Shown: positions 8,850 to 16,012 of the stretch, one piece after another
How the letters are laid out: every line of letters starts with the position of its first letter
How positions within the stretch are numbered: position 1 is the stretch's first letter
Source: CAYQDF01 sp964416175
GTDB taxonomy: Bacteria; Chloroflexota; Anaerolineae; Anaerolineales; UBA4823
Assembly (NCBI GenBank): GCA_964416175.1
Contig: CAYQDF010000022.1
Coordinates: 1 to 36,280, forward strand
Length of the DNA: 36,280 nt
Direction of reading: 5' to 3'
Notes under the pieces: model-generated
Database searches by the model: none
The model's input: the letters and a program-made list of their open reading frames with translations, nothing else
What the model was told of the DNA's origin: nothing
Position numbers and translations under genes: made by a program

Positions 8850-8872
8850 GGTATTGTATAAGTATTGTATAT
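8840..8872 (-). promoter_or_regulatory. Predicted CarH/LitR operator: three contiguous 11-bp direct repeats over the crtI -35
   Basis: Read on the minus strand, the units are ATATACAATAC (8862-8872), TTATACAATAC (8851-8861) and CTTGACATATA (8840-8850). The first two differ at one base. Units 1 and 2 match nTnTACAnnnn, the half-site reported for Thermus CarH, and unit 3 matches except G for T where it coincides with the -35 TTGACA. CarH is a MerR-family, adenosylcobalamin-dependent photoreceptor that represses carotenoid genes in the dark by covering three such repeats at the -35. No carH gene is in the window, so the regulator is inferred. Confidence 0.65.
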
Positions 8873-9162
8873 AATTGAGCAACTGGTCAAAGATCATATT
8901 ATCGATGGATTTATGAAGACAGATTGTCTGATGTATACCGGTTTGTGAGCCAGGACCGGCGGATTTTCGCTCAGCTTACGTTGCGATGGGGAAAATAACT
9001 GGACCCCCATACCTGCTGATCGTACAATAAATCCTTCTTCCCAGGAAGTGCAATATGCTATTTTCCAGGTATGATTTTTCACCAAATCAAGATGACGAAA
9101 CACACCTTTCGCAAACAAATTCCTTCTTCAATCAGCAAGCGATGTTTCACGGGTCGGCAAGG

Positions 9163-9168
9163 TATAAT
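9163..9168 (+). promoter_or_regulatory. Possible -10 box for the molybdenum hydroxylase large-subunit operon
   Basis: A perfect TATAAT at 9163-9168 lies 60 bp before the chosen start codon at 9229. The hexamer 17 bp upstream (CGATGT, 9140-9145) is a poor -35, so this would need an activator. It supports the view that the long reading frame upstream of 9229 is leader rather than protein. Confidence 0.35.
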
Positions 9169-9228
9169 TCGGTTCGACATTTCATAACAGATTCCGGATT
9201 GATCGCCGGAGCTGCAGGAGTGATTTCC

Positions 9229-11442
9229 ATGCCCCAGATTGGTCAGTCAATCGCGCGCGTAGATGCCCTTGGAAAGGTCACCGGGAGAACCCTTTTTCCT
9301 GGTGATATCAACAAGCCTGGTCAGGCAGCCATGAAGATCCTTTTTGCGAATCGACCTCACGCTGTGATTCGGTCGATTGATACCGCCAAAGCAGAATCGA
9401 TGGATGGGGTGCTGGCAGTGCTCACAGCCAAAGATGTGCCGGTCAATGAATATGGACTGAACATCCGCGACCAACCGGTCTTGTGCGGACCAGGTTCAGC
9501 GAAGGCTTACGCGGACCGGGTGCGGTTCATTGGTGATCAGGTCGCCATCGTGATCGCGGAAACGGAAGCTGTTGCAAGTGCAGCACGGGATCTCATTCGG
9601 GTGGAATATGAAGACCTGCCTGTAGAGACCGATCCTCTGGAAGCAATGCGCCCGGGAGCCACCCTGCTCCATCCTGATCGGGGATCGAATATCTTTTGTC
9701 ATTACCGAATCCGCAAAGGGGATTTCTCTGCTGCGTATGCTCAGGCCGAGGTCGTTGTAGAGGGGGAATACCGGACACCTCCCCAGGAACACGCCTACCT
9801 CCAGCCAGAAGCTGGCATCGCTTACATCGATACAGAGGGGAGGGTAACGGTCGAAGTCGCTGGTCAGTGGACTCACGAAGATCAGGAGCAGATAGCACAT
9901 GCATTAGGATTGCCCGAGGAGCAGGTGCGCGTGATCTACCCGGCGATAGGAGGGGCATTCGGAGGCCGGGAGGATATGTCTGTGCAGATCATGCTCGCGC
10001 TGGCAGCCTGGCGATTGGCTCAGCGAGGGATCCTGCGCCCGGTTAAAATCATCTGGAGTCGAGAGGAATCCATTATCGGACACCATAAACGGCATCCTTA
10101 CATCATCCGTGCAAAATGGGGCGCAACGGGAGAGGGAAAAATCATTGCAGCAAAGGCCGAGGTCATCGCCGACGGGGGAGCGTACGCCTATACATCGACG
10201 AAGGTGCTCGGAAATGCCACGCTTATGTGCACGGGTCCTTACGAGATTCCCAACGTCGAGGTGGACTCTTACGCTGTCTATACCAACAACATCCCAAATG
10301 GAGCCTTTCGAGGCTTCGGTGGTCCTCAGGGTGCGTTTGCGGCAGAGATGCAGATAAATCGACTGGCAGAAGCATTGGGGATGGATCCCATAGAGATCCG
10401 AATGCGCAACCTGCTGCGGGAGGGGTCATTGCTGAGTGTTGGCACACCGCTGCCGAAAGGTGTTTCGATTGCCCAGGTGGTGGAGGAATGCGCCAGGGCG
10501 GGAGGCTGGCGCCCCAGTCCCTCTGGATGGAAGCGTGATATTCAAACAGAAAACGCATCCGCACCTAACTTGAAGCGGGGAACTGGGTTTGCGTGCGCTT
10601 TCAAGAATGTTGGATTTTCATTTGGATACCAGGAGCAGTGCTGGGCGACTGTAGAGCTGCACGGCGGGGCAGAAATCGAACGCGTCATCGTCCGCCATGC
10701 AGGTGCAGACGTCGGGCAAGGAGCACACACAGTCATAGCGCAAATGGCAGCTGAAGCCGTTGGGGTGCCTGTCCAAAAAGTCGAATTGGTCCTCTCGGAT
10801 ACCGCCCTGACAGGAAATTCCGGCAGCGCATCTGCCTCAAGGATGACTTTCATGGCCGGCAATTCGATTAGAGGAGCGGCTGACGCCGCGCTTGCGAAAT
10901 GGCTCGCGGAGGACCGACCAGCAGTGGCAACTTACCAGTATCTCGCTCCAAAAACAACGCCTTACGACCCGGAAACAGGCTATTCAATGCCGAATTTCAG
11001 CTACGGCTACGTCGCTCAAATTGCAGAGATCGAAGTAGACACGGAAACCGGCCAAATCAGATTGGTCAGGGTTATCTCTGCGAATGATGTTGGGAAAGCG
11101 ATCAATCTCCAACAAGTCGAAGGGCAGATCGAAGGCGCAGTGGTCCAGGCTGCTGGTTATGCCATCCTTGAGAATTTTGTCCAAGAAGGGGGCTATGTCC
11201 AGACCCAGCATCTATCTACTTATCTGATACCAACCGTGCTGGACATCCCTGACGAAGTCCAGCCCGTGGTGCTCGAATTTCCCGACCCCAATGGCCCCTG
11301 GGGCGCACGGGGGATGGCGGAAATGCCGTTCCTTCCACTCACCCCGGCTGTCGTCGCGGCGTTGCATGATGCGACTGGAATCTGGTGGACAGAATTTCCT
11401 CTCACGCCCGAGAGAGTGCTCCGCGGACTGGGGAAGCTTTAG
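9229..11442 (+). CDS. Molybdenum hydroxylase large (molybdopterin-binding) subunit, xanthine dehydrogenase type
   Basis: The catalytic subunit (737 aa), which hydroxylates a heterocycle or aldehyde at a Mo-molybdopterin site. Motifs from the start at ATG 9229: IGGAFGGREDM near residue 240, GAFRGFGGPQGAFAAEMQ near 357, GADVGQGAHTVIAQMAAEA near 490, GSASASRMTF near 533, and GARGMAEMPF with the likely catalytic base Glu at residue 698. AFRGFGG, instead of the CO dehydrogenase AYRCSFR loop, argues against CO oxidation. The frame stays open upstream to 9055, but AGGAG 8 nt before 9229 and a TATAAT box in between favour 9229. It is followed after 6 nt by yqeB. The substrate (purine, nicotinate or other) is not determined. 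Confidence 0.9.
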   Translation: MPQIGQSIARVDALGKVTGRTLFPGDINKPGQAAMKILFANRPHAVIRSIDTAKAESMDGVLAVLTAKDVPVNEYGLNIRDQPVLCGPGSAKAYADRVRFIGDQVAIVIAETEAVASAARDLIRVEYEDLPVETDPLEAMRPGATLLHPDRGSNIFCHYRIRKGDFSAAYAQAEVVVEGEYRTPPQEHAYLQPEAGIAYIDTEGRVTVEVAGQWTHEDQEQIAHALGLPEEQVRVIYPAIGGAFGGREDMSVQIMLALAAWRLAQRGILRPVKIIWSREESIIGHHKRHPYIIRAKWGATGEGKIIAAKAEVIADGGAYAYTSTKVLGNATLMCTGPYEIPNVEVDSYAVYTNNIPNGAFRGFGGPQGAFAAEMQINRLAEALGMDPIEIRMRNLLREGSLLSVGTPLPKGVSIAQVVEECARAGGWRPSPSGWKRDIQTENASAPNLKRGTGFACAFKNVGFSFGYQEQCWATVELHGGAEIERVIVRHAGADVGQGAHTVIAQMAAEAVGVPVQKVELVLSDTALTGNSGSASASRMTFMAGNSIRGAADAALAKWLAEDRPAVATYQYLAPKTTPYDPETGYSMPNFSYGYVAQIAEIEVDTETGQIRLVRVISANDVGKAINLQQVEGQIEGAVVQAAGYAILENFVQEGGYVQTQHLSTYLIPTVLDIPDEVQPVVLEFPDPNGPWGARGMAEMPFLPLTPAVVAALHDATGIWWTEFPLTPERVLRGLGKL

Positions 11443-11448
11443 ACGGGG

Positions 11449-12276
11449 ATGCTGACGGTTGTAATTCGCGGCGGCGGAGACCTGGCCAGTGGGGTCGCCC
11501 TGCGACTCCACCGTGCCGGGCTGCACGTGGTCATGACGGAGCTCGCTGAACCTCTGGTTGTCCGCCGGCTGGTCTCGTTCGCACAGGCGGTCTTCACAGG
11601 CGAGTGGTCGGTCGAAGGTGTAACAGCCAGGAGAACTCCAGATTTCCACGCCATCCAGCGCGTCTTCGATCGAGGCGAGATTCCGATCCTGGTCGACCCG
11701 GAAGGCGAGGTGCTTTGGCAGATGCGACAAAAGGGTGAAAAGGTACTCCCCTTAATACTCGTGGATGCACGCATGACCAAACGCGCTCCTGAAACAAGTA
11801 TGGAAGCAGCAGATCTCGTGATCGGTCTCGGACCAGGATTTATCGCTGGAAAAAATTGCCACGCGGTCATCGAAACGAACCGTGGTCACTATATGGGCCG
11901 CGCTATCTGGGCCGGCCCTCCCCAACCGGATACCGGTGAACCTGAAGGATTCGGCGATTTGTATCGCCAGCGCGTCCTGCGTTCCCCAGCGAAGGGGATT
12001 TTCAAACCATCCAGGCAAATCTGTGACCATTTGTTCCCGGGCGATCTCATCGCGAAAGTGGATGGCTCCCAGCTGATCGCCCCATTTGAGGGCATACTGC
12101 GTGGCTTACTTTTTCCAGGTCTGAGAGTGGACGAGGGACAGAAAGTCGGAGACCTGGATCCGCGGGCCGACCCCATGTCGTGCTCCCTGGTTTCCGATAA
12201 ATCGCTGGCAGTTGGAGGGGGAGTCCTCGAAGCCATCCTGTCCAGGCCTGAACTGCGCAATCATCTGTGGAGATGA
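11449..12276 (+). CDS. yqeB: YqeB (EF2563 family) selenium-dependent molybdenum hydroxylase accessory protein
   Basis: A 275-aa protein of the YqeB/EF2563 family, found next to molybdenum hydroxylases that carry labile selenium. The N-terminus VIRGGGDLASGVALRLHRAG is a Rossmann-like dinucleotide motif characteristic of the family; LVIGLGPGFIAGKNCHAVIE and NRGHYMGRAIW follow, and a C-terminal domain (FKPSRQICDHLFPGDLIAKV) closes it. The exact reaction is not established for the family; it is believed to act in maturation of the Se-containing cofactor. It sits 6 nt after the large subunit and overlaps yqeC-mocA by 4 bp (ATGA). Confidence 0.88.
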   Translation: MLTVVIRGGGDLASGVALRLHRAGLHVVMTELAEPLVVRRLVSFAQAVFTGEWSVEGVTARRTPDFHAIQRVFDRGEIPILVDPEGEVLWQMRQKGEKVLPLILVDARMTKRAPETSMEAADLVIGLGPGFIAGKNCHAVIETNRGHYMGRAIWAGPPQPDTGEPEGFGDLYRQRVLRSPAKGIFKPSRQICDHLFPGDLIAKVDGSQLIAPFEGILRGLLFPGLRVDEGQKVGDLDPRADPMSCSLVSDKSLAVGGGVLEAILSRPELRNHLWR

Positions 12277-13670
12277 ACCCCCTGAGCCTAACCCTGGCGC
12301 GCGCGTTACGGATCGGATCGAACGATTGTGTGGCTTTCGTCGGCTCAGGTGGAAAAACCTCAGCCATGTTCCGAGTTGCGCGCGAGCTGATATCACCGGT
12401 CTATCTGTCCGTATCGACCCACATGGCGTCTTCCCAGGCAGCATTTGCTGACCGGCATATCATCGTGAATGAGGACTCCCCTGGAATAGACTTCATGGAA
12501 TTCGAGTTGAATGGATTAACGCTATTCACCGGACCGAGCGACCAGGCGGACCGGGTTGCCGGGCTGAGCTTCAATACTCTGGAAAAATTGGCAACCGCTG
12601 CAAAATCACGGTCGATTCCCCTATTGATTGAAGCCGATGGCTCGCGACTGCGTCCATTAAAAGCGCCAGCAGGGCATGAACCGAATATTCCGCAATTCGT
12701 CGACCGGGTCGTCGTAGTAGCTGGGTTAGCTGGCCTGAATAAACCCTTGAACGAGGAGTGGGTCCACCGTCCGGATTTATTTGCACAAATTTCTGGTGCG
12801 GAACCAGGCGAGCTCATCACTGCAATTCACATCAGCCGGGCGTTGAACCATAGCCAGGGAGGGATGAAAAACATCCCGCGCGGGGTTCGCCGGCTTGCAT
12901 TGTTGAATCAGGCGGATACTCAAGAGCTGCAATCTGCTGCCAATCTGATTGCTGGTCAGCTGATCCCGTCCTTCGAGGCAGTGATCGTGAGCTCGCTGAA
13001 AGGGGGAATTCATCGGGAGGAGTCAGCAAGGGATTTTACTCAGGGATTATCCGGGCAGATAAACCGAGAAGTATTCGCTGTCCACGAACGCATCGCCGGA
13101 ATCATCCTGGCAGCCGGGGCATCCAGCCGGATCGGCAAGCCGAAACCGCTGCTGAATTGGAAAGGTGAACCTTTTATCCGACATGTCGTTCAAACAGCGT
13201 TTGGTGCAGGATTGTCCCCGGTCGTCCTCGTGACCGGCGCAGACGGAGATCTTGTCCGGGAGGCGGTGGGGGAATTCCCCCTGACAATCGTCAATAACCT
13301 CGAATGGGCTACAGGGCAGGCGAGTTCAGTCAAGCTGGGTGTCAACAGCCTTCCCGGAGAAGTTGGCGGCGCAGTTTTTCTCCTCGTAGATCAACCACAA
13401 ATCCCAGCGACTCTGGTGCGAGCGCTGATCCAAAGACATGCCGCGAACCTCTCGCCAATCGTTGCGCCTCTGATCGATGCACAGCGTGGTAATCCGGTGC
13501 TTTTCGATCGGTCAACTTTTCCAGACTTACTGACGCTGGAAGGAGATACCGGTGGTCGGGGCGTGTTCTCCAGGTACTCGATCGATTGGGTCGAGTGGCA
13601 GGATACCGAGGCACTGCTGGACATCGACACGGATGAGGATTATCAAAGATTGCAGACCTTTTCAACCTGA
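12273..13670 (+). CDS. YqeC-MocA fusion: selenium cofactor protein YqeC joined to a molybdopterin cytidylyltransferase
   Basis: A 465-aa two-domain protein. Residues ~1-250 are YqeC-like: P-loop FVGSGGKTSAMFRVA near residue 22, LIEADGSRLRPLKAPAGHEP, and VVVAGLAGLNKPL. Residues ~272-465 are a MocA-type nucleotidyltransferase: GIILAAGASSRIGKPKPLL, then WATGQASSVKLGV and LLVDQPQIPATLV. MocA converts Mo-molybdopterin to the cytosine dinucleotide used by hydroxylases. In most genomes these are two genes; the fusion ties selenium and dinucleotide maturation together. I chose ATG 12273, overlapping the yqeB stop as ATGA; GTG 12267 is an alternative. The gene ends the plus-strand operon. Confidence 0.88.
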   Translation: MNPLSLTLARALRIGSNDCVAFVGSGGKTSAMFRVARELISPVYLSVSTHMASSQAAFADRHIIVNEDSPGIDFMEFELNGLTLFTGPSDQADRVAGLSFNTLEKLATAAKSRSIPLLIEADGSRLRPLKAPAGHEPNIPQFVDRVVVVAGLAGLNKPLNEEWVHRPDLFAQISGAEPGELITAIHISRALNHSQGGMKNIPRGVRRLALLNQADTQELQSAANLIAGQLIPSFEAVIVSSLKGGIHREESARDFTQGLSGQINREVFAVHERIAGIILAAGASSRIGKPKPLLNWKGEPFIRHVVQTAFGAGLSPVVLVTGADGDLVREAVGEFPLTIVNNLEWATGQASSVKLGVNSLPGEVGGAVFLLVDQPQIPATLVRALIQRHAANLSPIVAPLIDAQRGNPVLFDRSTFPDLLTLEGDTGGRGVFSRYSIDWVEWQDTEALLDIDTDEDYQRLQTFST

Positions 13671-13754
13671 TAACGGAATGATGCACTTGCGATATTGGCC
13701 GCTTTGTGCTATGTTTTCAGTAATTGTTTCCAGTTTTCGCTGGTTTGACCGGGT

Positions 13755-14351
13755 ATGTCGGTAATTCGGGCATTCATTGCTGTGAATTTATCACCTGAGA
13801 TAATATCTCGGGTTGGTGAAATCTCTGAGAAGCTGCAGCAACAGTGCAGAGGGGTGCCGGTCCGCTGGGTCCCCGTAGAAAATATGCACCTTACCCTGAA
13901 ATTTCTAGGGGATGTATCGGTTTCAAATGTCGAGATCCTGCAGAAAATCTTGAAAAAAGTTGGAGCATCACACGATTCATGTGAAATCAGCGCAGGTGGG
14001 GTGGGAGCTTATCCCAAGATCCAGAAGCCGAGGGTATTATGGATCGGCCTGGAAGCGCCGCAGGAATTGTACGCTCTCCAAAACGCCATCGATGGCGAGA
14101 CAGAAAAACTTGGATACCCTCGCGAGGGACGACCCTTTTCACCCCACCTGACAATTGGCCGCGTTCAAAAAAATGCAACCAAACAGGAAATAGCCCGGTT
14201 GGCTGACGTTCTGGAAGCGTCAAATATCGGTTTTCTCGGAGCCACCCGCATTCAGGAGGTGCATTTATACCGAAGCGATTTGAGACCGGGAGGGGCGATA
14301 TACACCAGCCTGTTCGCTGCTCCCTTGCGTGAAGCATCGAATGTTAATTGA
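13755..14351 (+). CDS. thpR: RNA 2',3'-cyclic phosphodiesterase (2H phosphoesterase, ThpR)
   Basis: A 198-aa 2H phosphoesterase. The two HxTx catalytic motifs are HLTLKFLGD near residue 45 and HLTIGRVQK near residue 133, spaced as in the ThpR/LigT family; RAFIAVNLSP at the N-terminus and VLWIGLEAP in the middle also fit. The enzyme hydrolyses 2',3'-cyclic phosphate ends of RNA. ATG 13755 is the only good start, but its ribosome binding site is weak. It follows the yqeC-mocA stop by 84 nt and probably has its own promoter, which I could not identify. Confidence 0.88.
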   Translation: MSVIRAFIAVNLSPEIISRVGEISEKLQQQCRGVPVRWVPVENMHLTLKFLGDVSVSNVEILQKILKKVGASHDSCEISAGGVGAYPKIQKPRVLWIGLEAPQELYALQNAIDGETEKLGYPREGRPFSPHLTIGRVQKNATKQEIARLADVLEASNIGFLGATRIQEVHLYRSDLRPGGAIYTSLFAAPLREASNVN

Positions 14352-14381
14352 CATGAAATTGGGATAAAACAAACCAACACG

Positions 14382-14451
14382 CTGAGCGGAGTGGCGGGCT
14401 TCTGCAACTACTCCCCCGCCAGCTTCAAGACTTTGACTGTATTCCGCTCAG
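14382..14451. repeat. Palindromic dispersed repeat, family 1, copy 1
   Basis: A 70-bp element bounded by CTGAGCGGAG (14382-14391) and the near-inverse ending CCGCTCAG (14444-14451), with an internal CTTTGACTG. A second copy with the same ends and internal word lies at 14929-15000, so the two bracket rsfS. No coding potential. It resembles extragenic palindromic repeats. Confidence 0.6.
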
Positions 14452-14516
14452 GCATGTCCCGCGGGAACTGAGGGGATGCCCGCCACGCAGTCGAAATATA
14501 ATACACGAGGTGAAGC

Positions 14517-14861
14517 CTGGATACCTTTGACCTTGCCCGGACGATTGTAAACGCCCTGGAAGAAAAGAAGGGGGAAGACATCATCCTGCTTGATATTCAT
14601 GAAGTTGCCTTTTTCGCTGATTATTTCGTTATCTGTTCGGGAACCAGCGACCGGATGCTTCAGGCATTGGCTGATTCTGCAATCGAAAAGGTAAAGAAGA
14701 AATACGAGCTGTTCGCCCGGGTCGAGGGCCTGGCGAGCGGTGGTTGGATTCTCGTTGATTTTGGCGATGTAATCGTGCACTTGTTTTCACCTGACAGACG
14801 CGAATATTACAAGCTCGAATCCCTCTGGAGCGCGGGAAAAGTCTTACTTCACCTGCAGTGA
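14517..14861 (+). CDS. rsfS: Ribosomal silencing factor RsfS, apparently with a CTG start codon
   Basis: A 114-aa RsfS/Iojap protein, which binds ribosomal protein uL14 and blocks 50S-30S joining when nutrients are scarce. Typical parts are TFDLARTIVNALEEKKGEDI, VAFFADYFVICSGTSDRMLQ, GGWILVDFGDVIVHLF and RREYYKLESLW. An in-frame TGA at 14511-14513 leaves only AGC and CTG before the conserved DTFDLARTIVN, and there is no ATG, GTG or TTG until the internal ATG at 14655, which would delete about 46 conserved residues. CTG 14517 has GAGG (14507-14510) at a normal distance. I therefore call CTG as the start; a sequencing error destroying an ATG is the alternative. Confidence 0.85.
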   Translation: MDTFDLARTIVNALEEKKGEDIILLDIHEVAFFADYFVICSGTSDRMLQALADSAIEKVKKKYELFARVEGLASGGWILVDFGDVIVHLFSPDRREYYKLESLWSAGKVLLHLQ

Positions 14862-14928
14862 CCGGCAAGGATCGAAGATGATTGTAGTTCGACAATCTGA
14901 TATCCACTTTACCAGGGGGCTGATCTCC

Positions 14929-15000
14929 CTGAGCGGAGCAGTGGAGGTGTTCTTCGGCTGCTCGCTCGCAAGCTCGGGGCTTTGACTGCGCTCCGCTCAG
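14929..15000. repeat. Palindromic dispersed repeat, family 1, copy 2
   Basis: A 72-bp element with the left end CTGAGCGGAG (14929-14938), internal GCTTTGACTG, and right end CTCCGCTCAG (14991-15000), the inverse of the left. It pairs with the copy at 14382-14451. It lies between the convergent rsfS and SDR genes and could form a hairpin in either transcript. Confidence 0.6.
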
Positions 15001-15097
15001 AATGTATCTTCTGCAAAGTGTTTGCTCGCACAAGGGGCAGAGGGTCGATCCCGTTATACAAATTATCGATGTAGATAATTGCGCAACCAAAGTCCGA

Positions 15098-15889
15098 TCA
15101 ACAGGTTCCCTTATACATCCCCCCATCCACTGGCAGCATGACGCCTGTGATATAAGATGCCGCTGGAGATACCAGGAACACCGCGGCTCTGGCAAACTCT
15201 TCCGGGCTTGCCATCCTGCCAAGCGGGCTTTCTTTCGATTGGTTGGCAATTTCCTCTTCGATTGTAGTGTTATTCATTCTTGCCCGGTGCGCCATCAGTT
15301 CCTGTACCCGTTCGGTCTCCGTCCAGGCTGGGAGTATCGAATTGAACCGGATGCCTTCGGTCCCGAGCTCCAAAGCCAAGGATTTAGTCAATCCTACGGT
15401 TGCAGACCGGATGCTGTTCGAGAGCACCAGGTTTGGGATGGGTTGTTTGACAGAATATGATGTCACCGTGAGCACGCTGGGAGTGCTGGATGACAGGAGA
15501 TAAGGCAGAGCAGCGCGGATCAAACGCACATGGCTCAGGAACACCAGGTTGACGGCTTTTTCCCATGCCGCATCATCGAAATCGGTGAATTTTCCTGCCG
15601 GCGGGCCGCCGGAGTTTGTCACGAGAATATCCAGGGCACCAAGGGATCGAACGGTCTCTTCAACCAGCCTGGAGGGGACCAGGGGATCACTCACATCGCC
15701 TAACAGTGGGACCGCCTTGTTGCCGGTATTTGCCGCGATCTTCCTGGCAGCTGCGCGCACGTTTTCCAGATTGGTGCTGTTGATCGCAACTTGACAACCT
15801 TCGCCTGCCAGGAGGAGAGCGATCGCGAAGCCCAACCCACGGCTGGCGCCAGTGACTAAGGCGGTTTTTCCCGCTAAACCAAGATCCAT
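15098..15889 (-). CDS. Short-chain dehydrogenase/reductase with a non-canonical active site
   Basis: A 263-aa SDR. Cofactor motif TGASRGLGFAIA near residue 14, NSGGPPAGKF near 92 (in place of the usual NNAG), and the C-terminal VMLPVDGGMYKGTC. The catalytic stretch reads TSYSVKQPIPNLVLSNSIRS: where classical SDRs have YxxxK, this protein has S-NSI-R. This replacement defines a known SDR subgroup often annotated as 3-oxoacyl-ACP reductase, so that name should be treated with caution. The substrate is unknown. Start ATG 15889 has AAGGAG upstream. It is monocistronic, convergent with rsfS, and 123 bp downstream of the ATPase operon. Confidence 0.85.
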   Translation of the reverse strand: MDLGLAGKTALVTGASRGLGFAIALLLAGEGCQVAINSTNLENVRAAARKIAANTGNKAVPLLGDVSDPLVPSRLVEETVRSLGALDILVTNSGGPPAGKFTDFDDAAWEKAVNLVFLSHVRLIRAALPYLLSSSTPSVLTVTSYSVKQPIPNLVLSNSIRSATVGLTKSLALELGTEGIRFNSILPAWTETERVQELMAHRARMNNTTIEEEIANQSKESPLGRMASPEEFARAAVFLVSPAASYITGVMLPVDGGMYKGTC

Positions 15890-16012
15890 AGGATACTTTC
15901 TCCTTGAAGAAAAGGATGTTTGATTGGAGGCGTCGGCGCAAATATATCCAGAAACAGACCGGAAGGGGTGATCAGTTTCTGGAGCGCCCGGGTGAATTAT
16001 AAGACAAAATAA

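Noticed and set aside
8894..9118. A 74-codon minus-strand frame between crtI and the large subunit
   Set aside because: No family resemblance and no binding site; the region is better explained as divergent promoter DNA.
9055..9228. N-terminal extension of the large subunit from ATG 9055
   Set aside because: The added residues do not resemble the family, and a TATAAT box and good binding site lie inside them before ATG 9229.
9229..11442. Aerobic CO dehydrogenase large subunit (CoxL)
   Set aside because: The active-site loop AYRCSFR of true CoxL is absent; AFRGFGG and the yqeB/yqeC neighbours fit a xanthine dehydrogenase-type hydroxylase.
14497..14502. TATAAT before rsfS as a promoter
   Set aside because: No -35 at 16-18 bp, and the start point would cut into the GAGG binding site.
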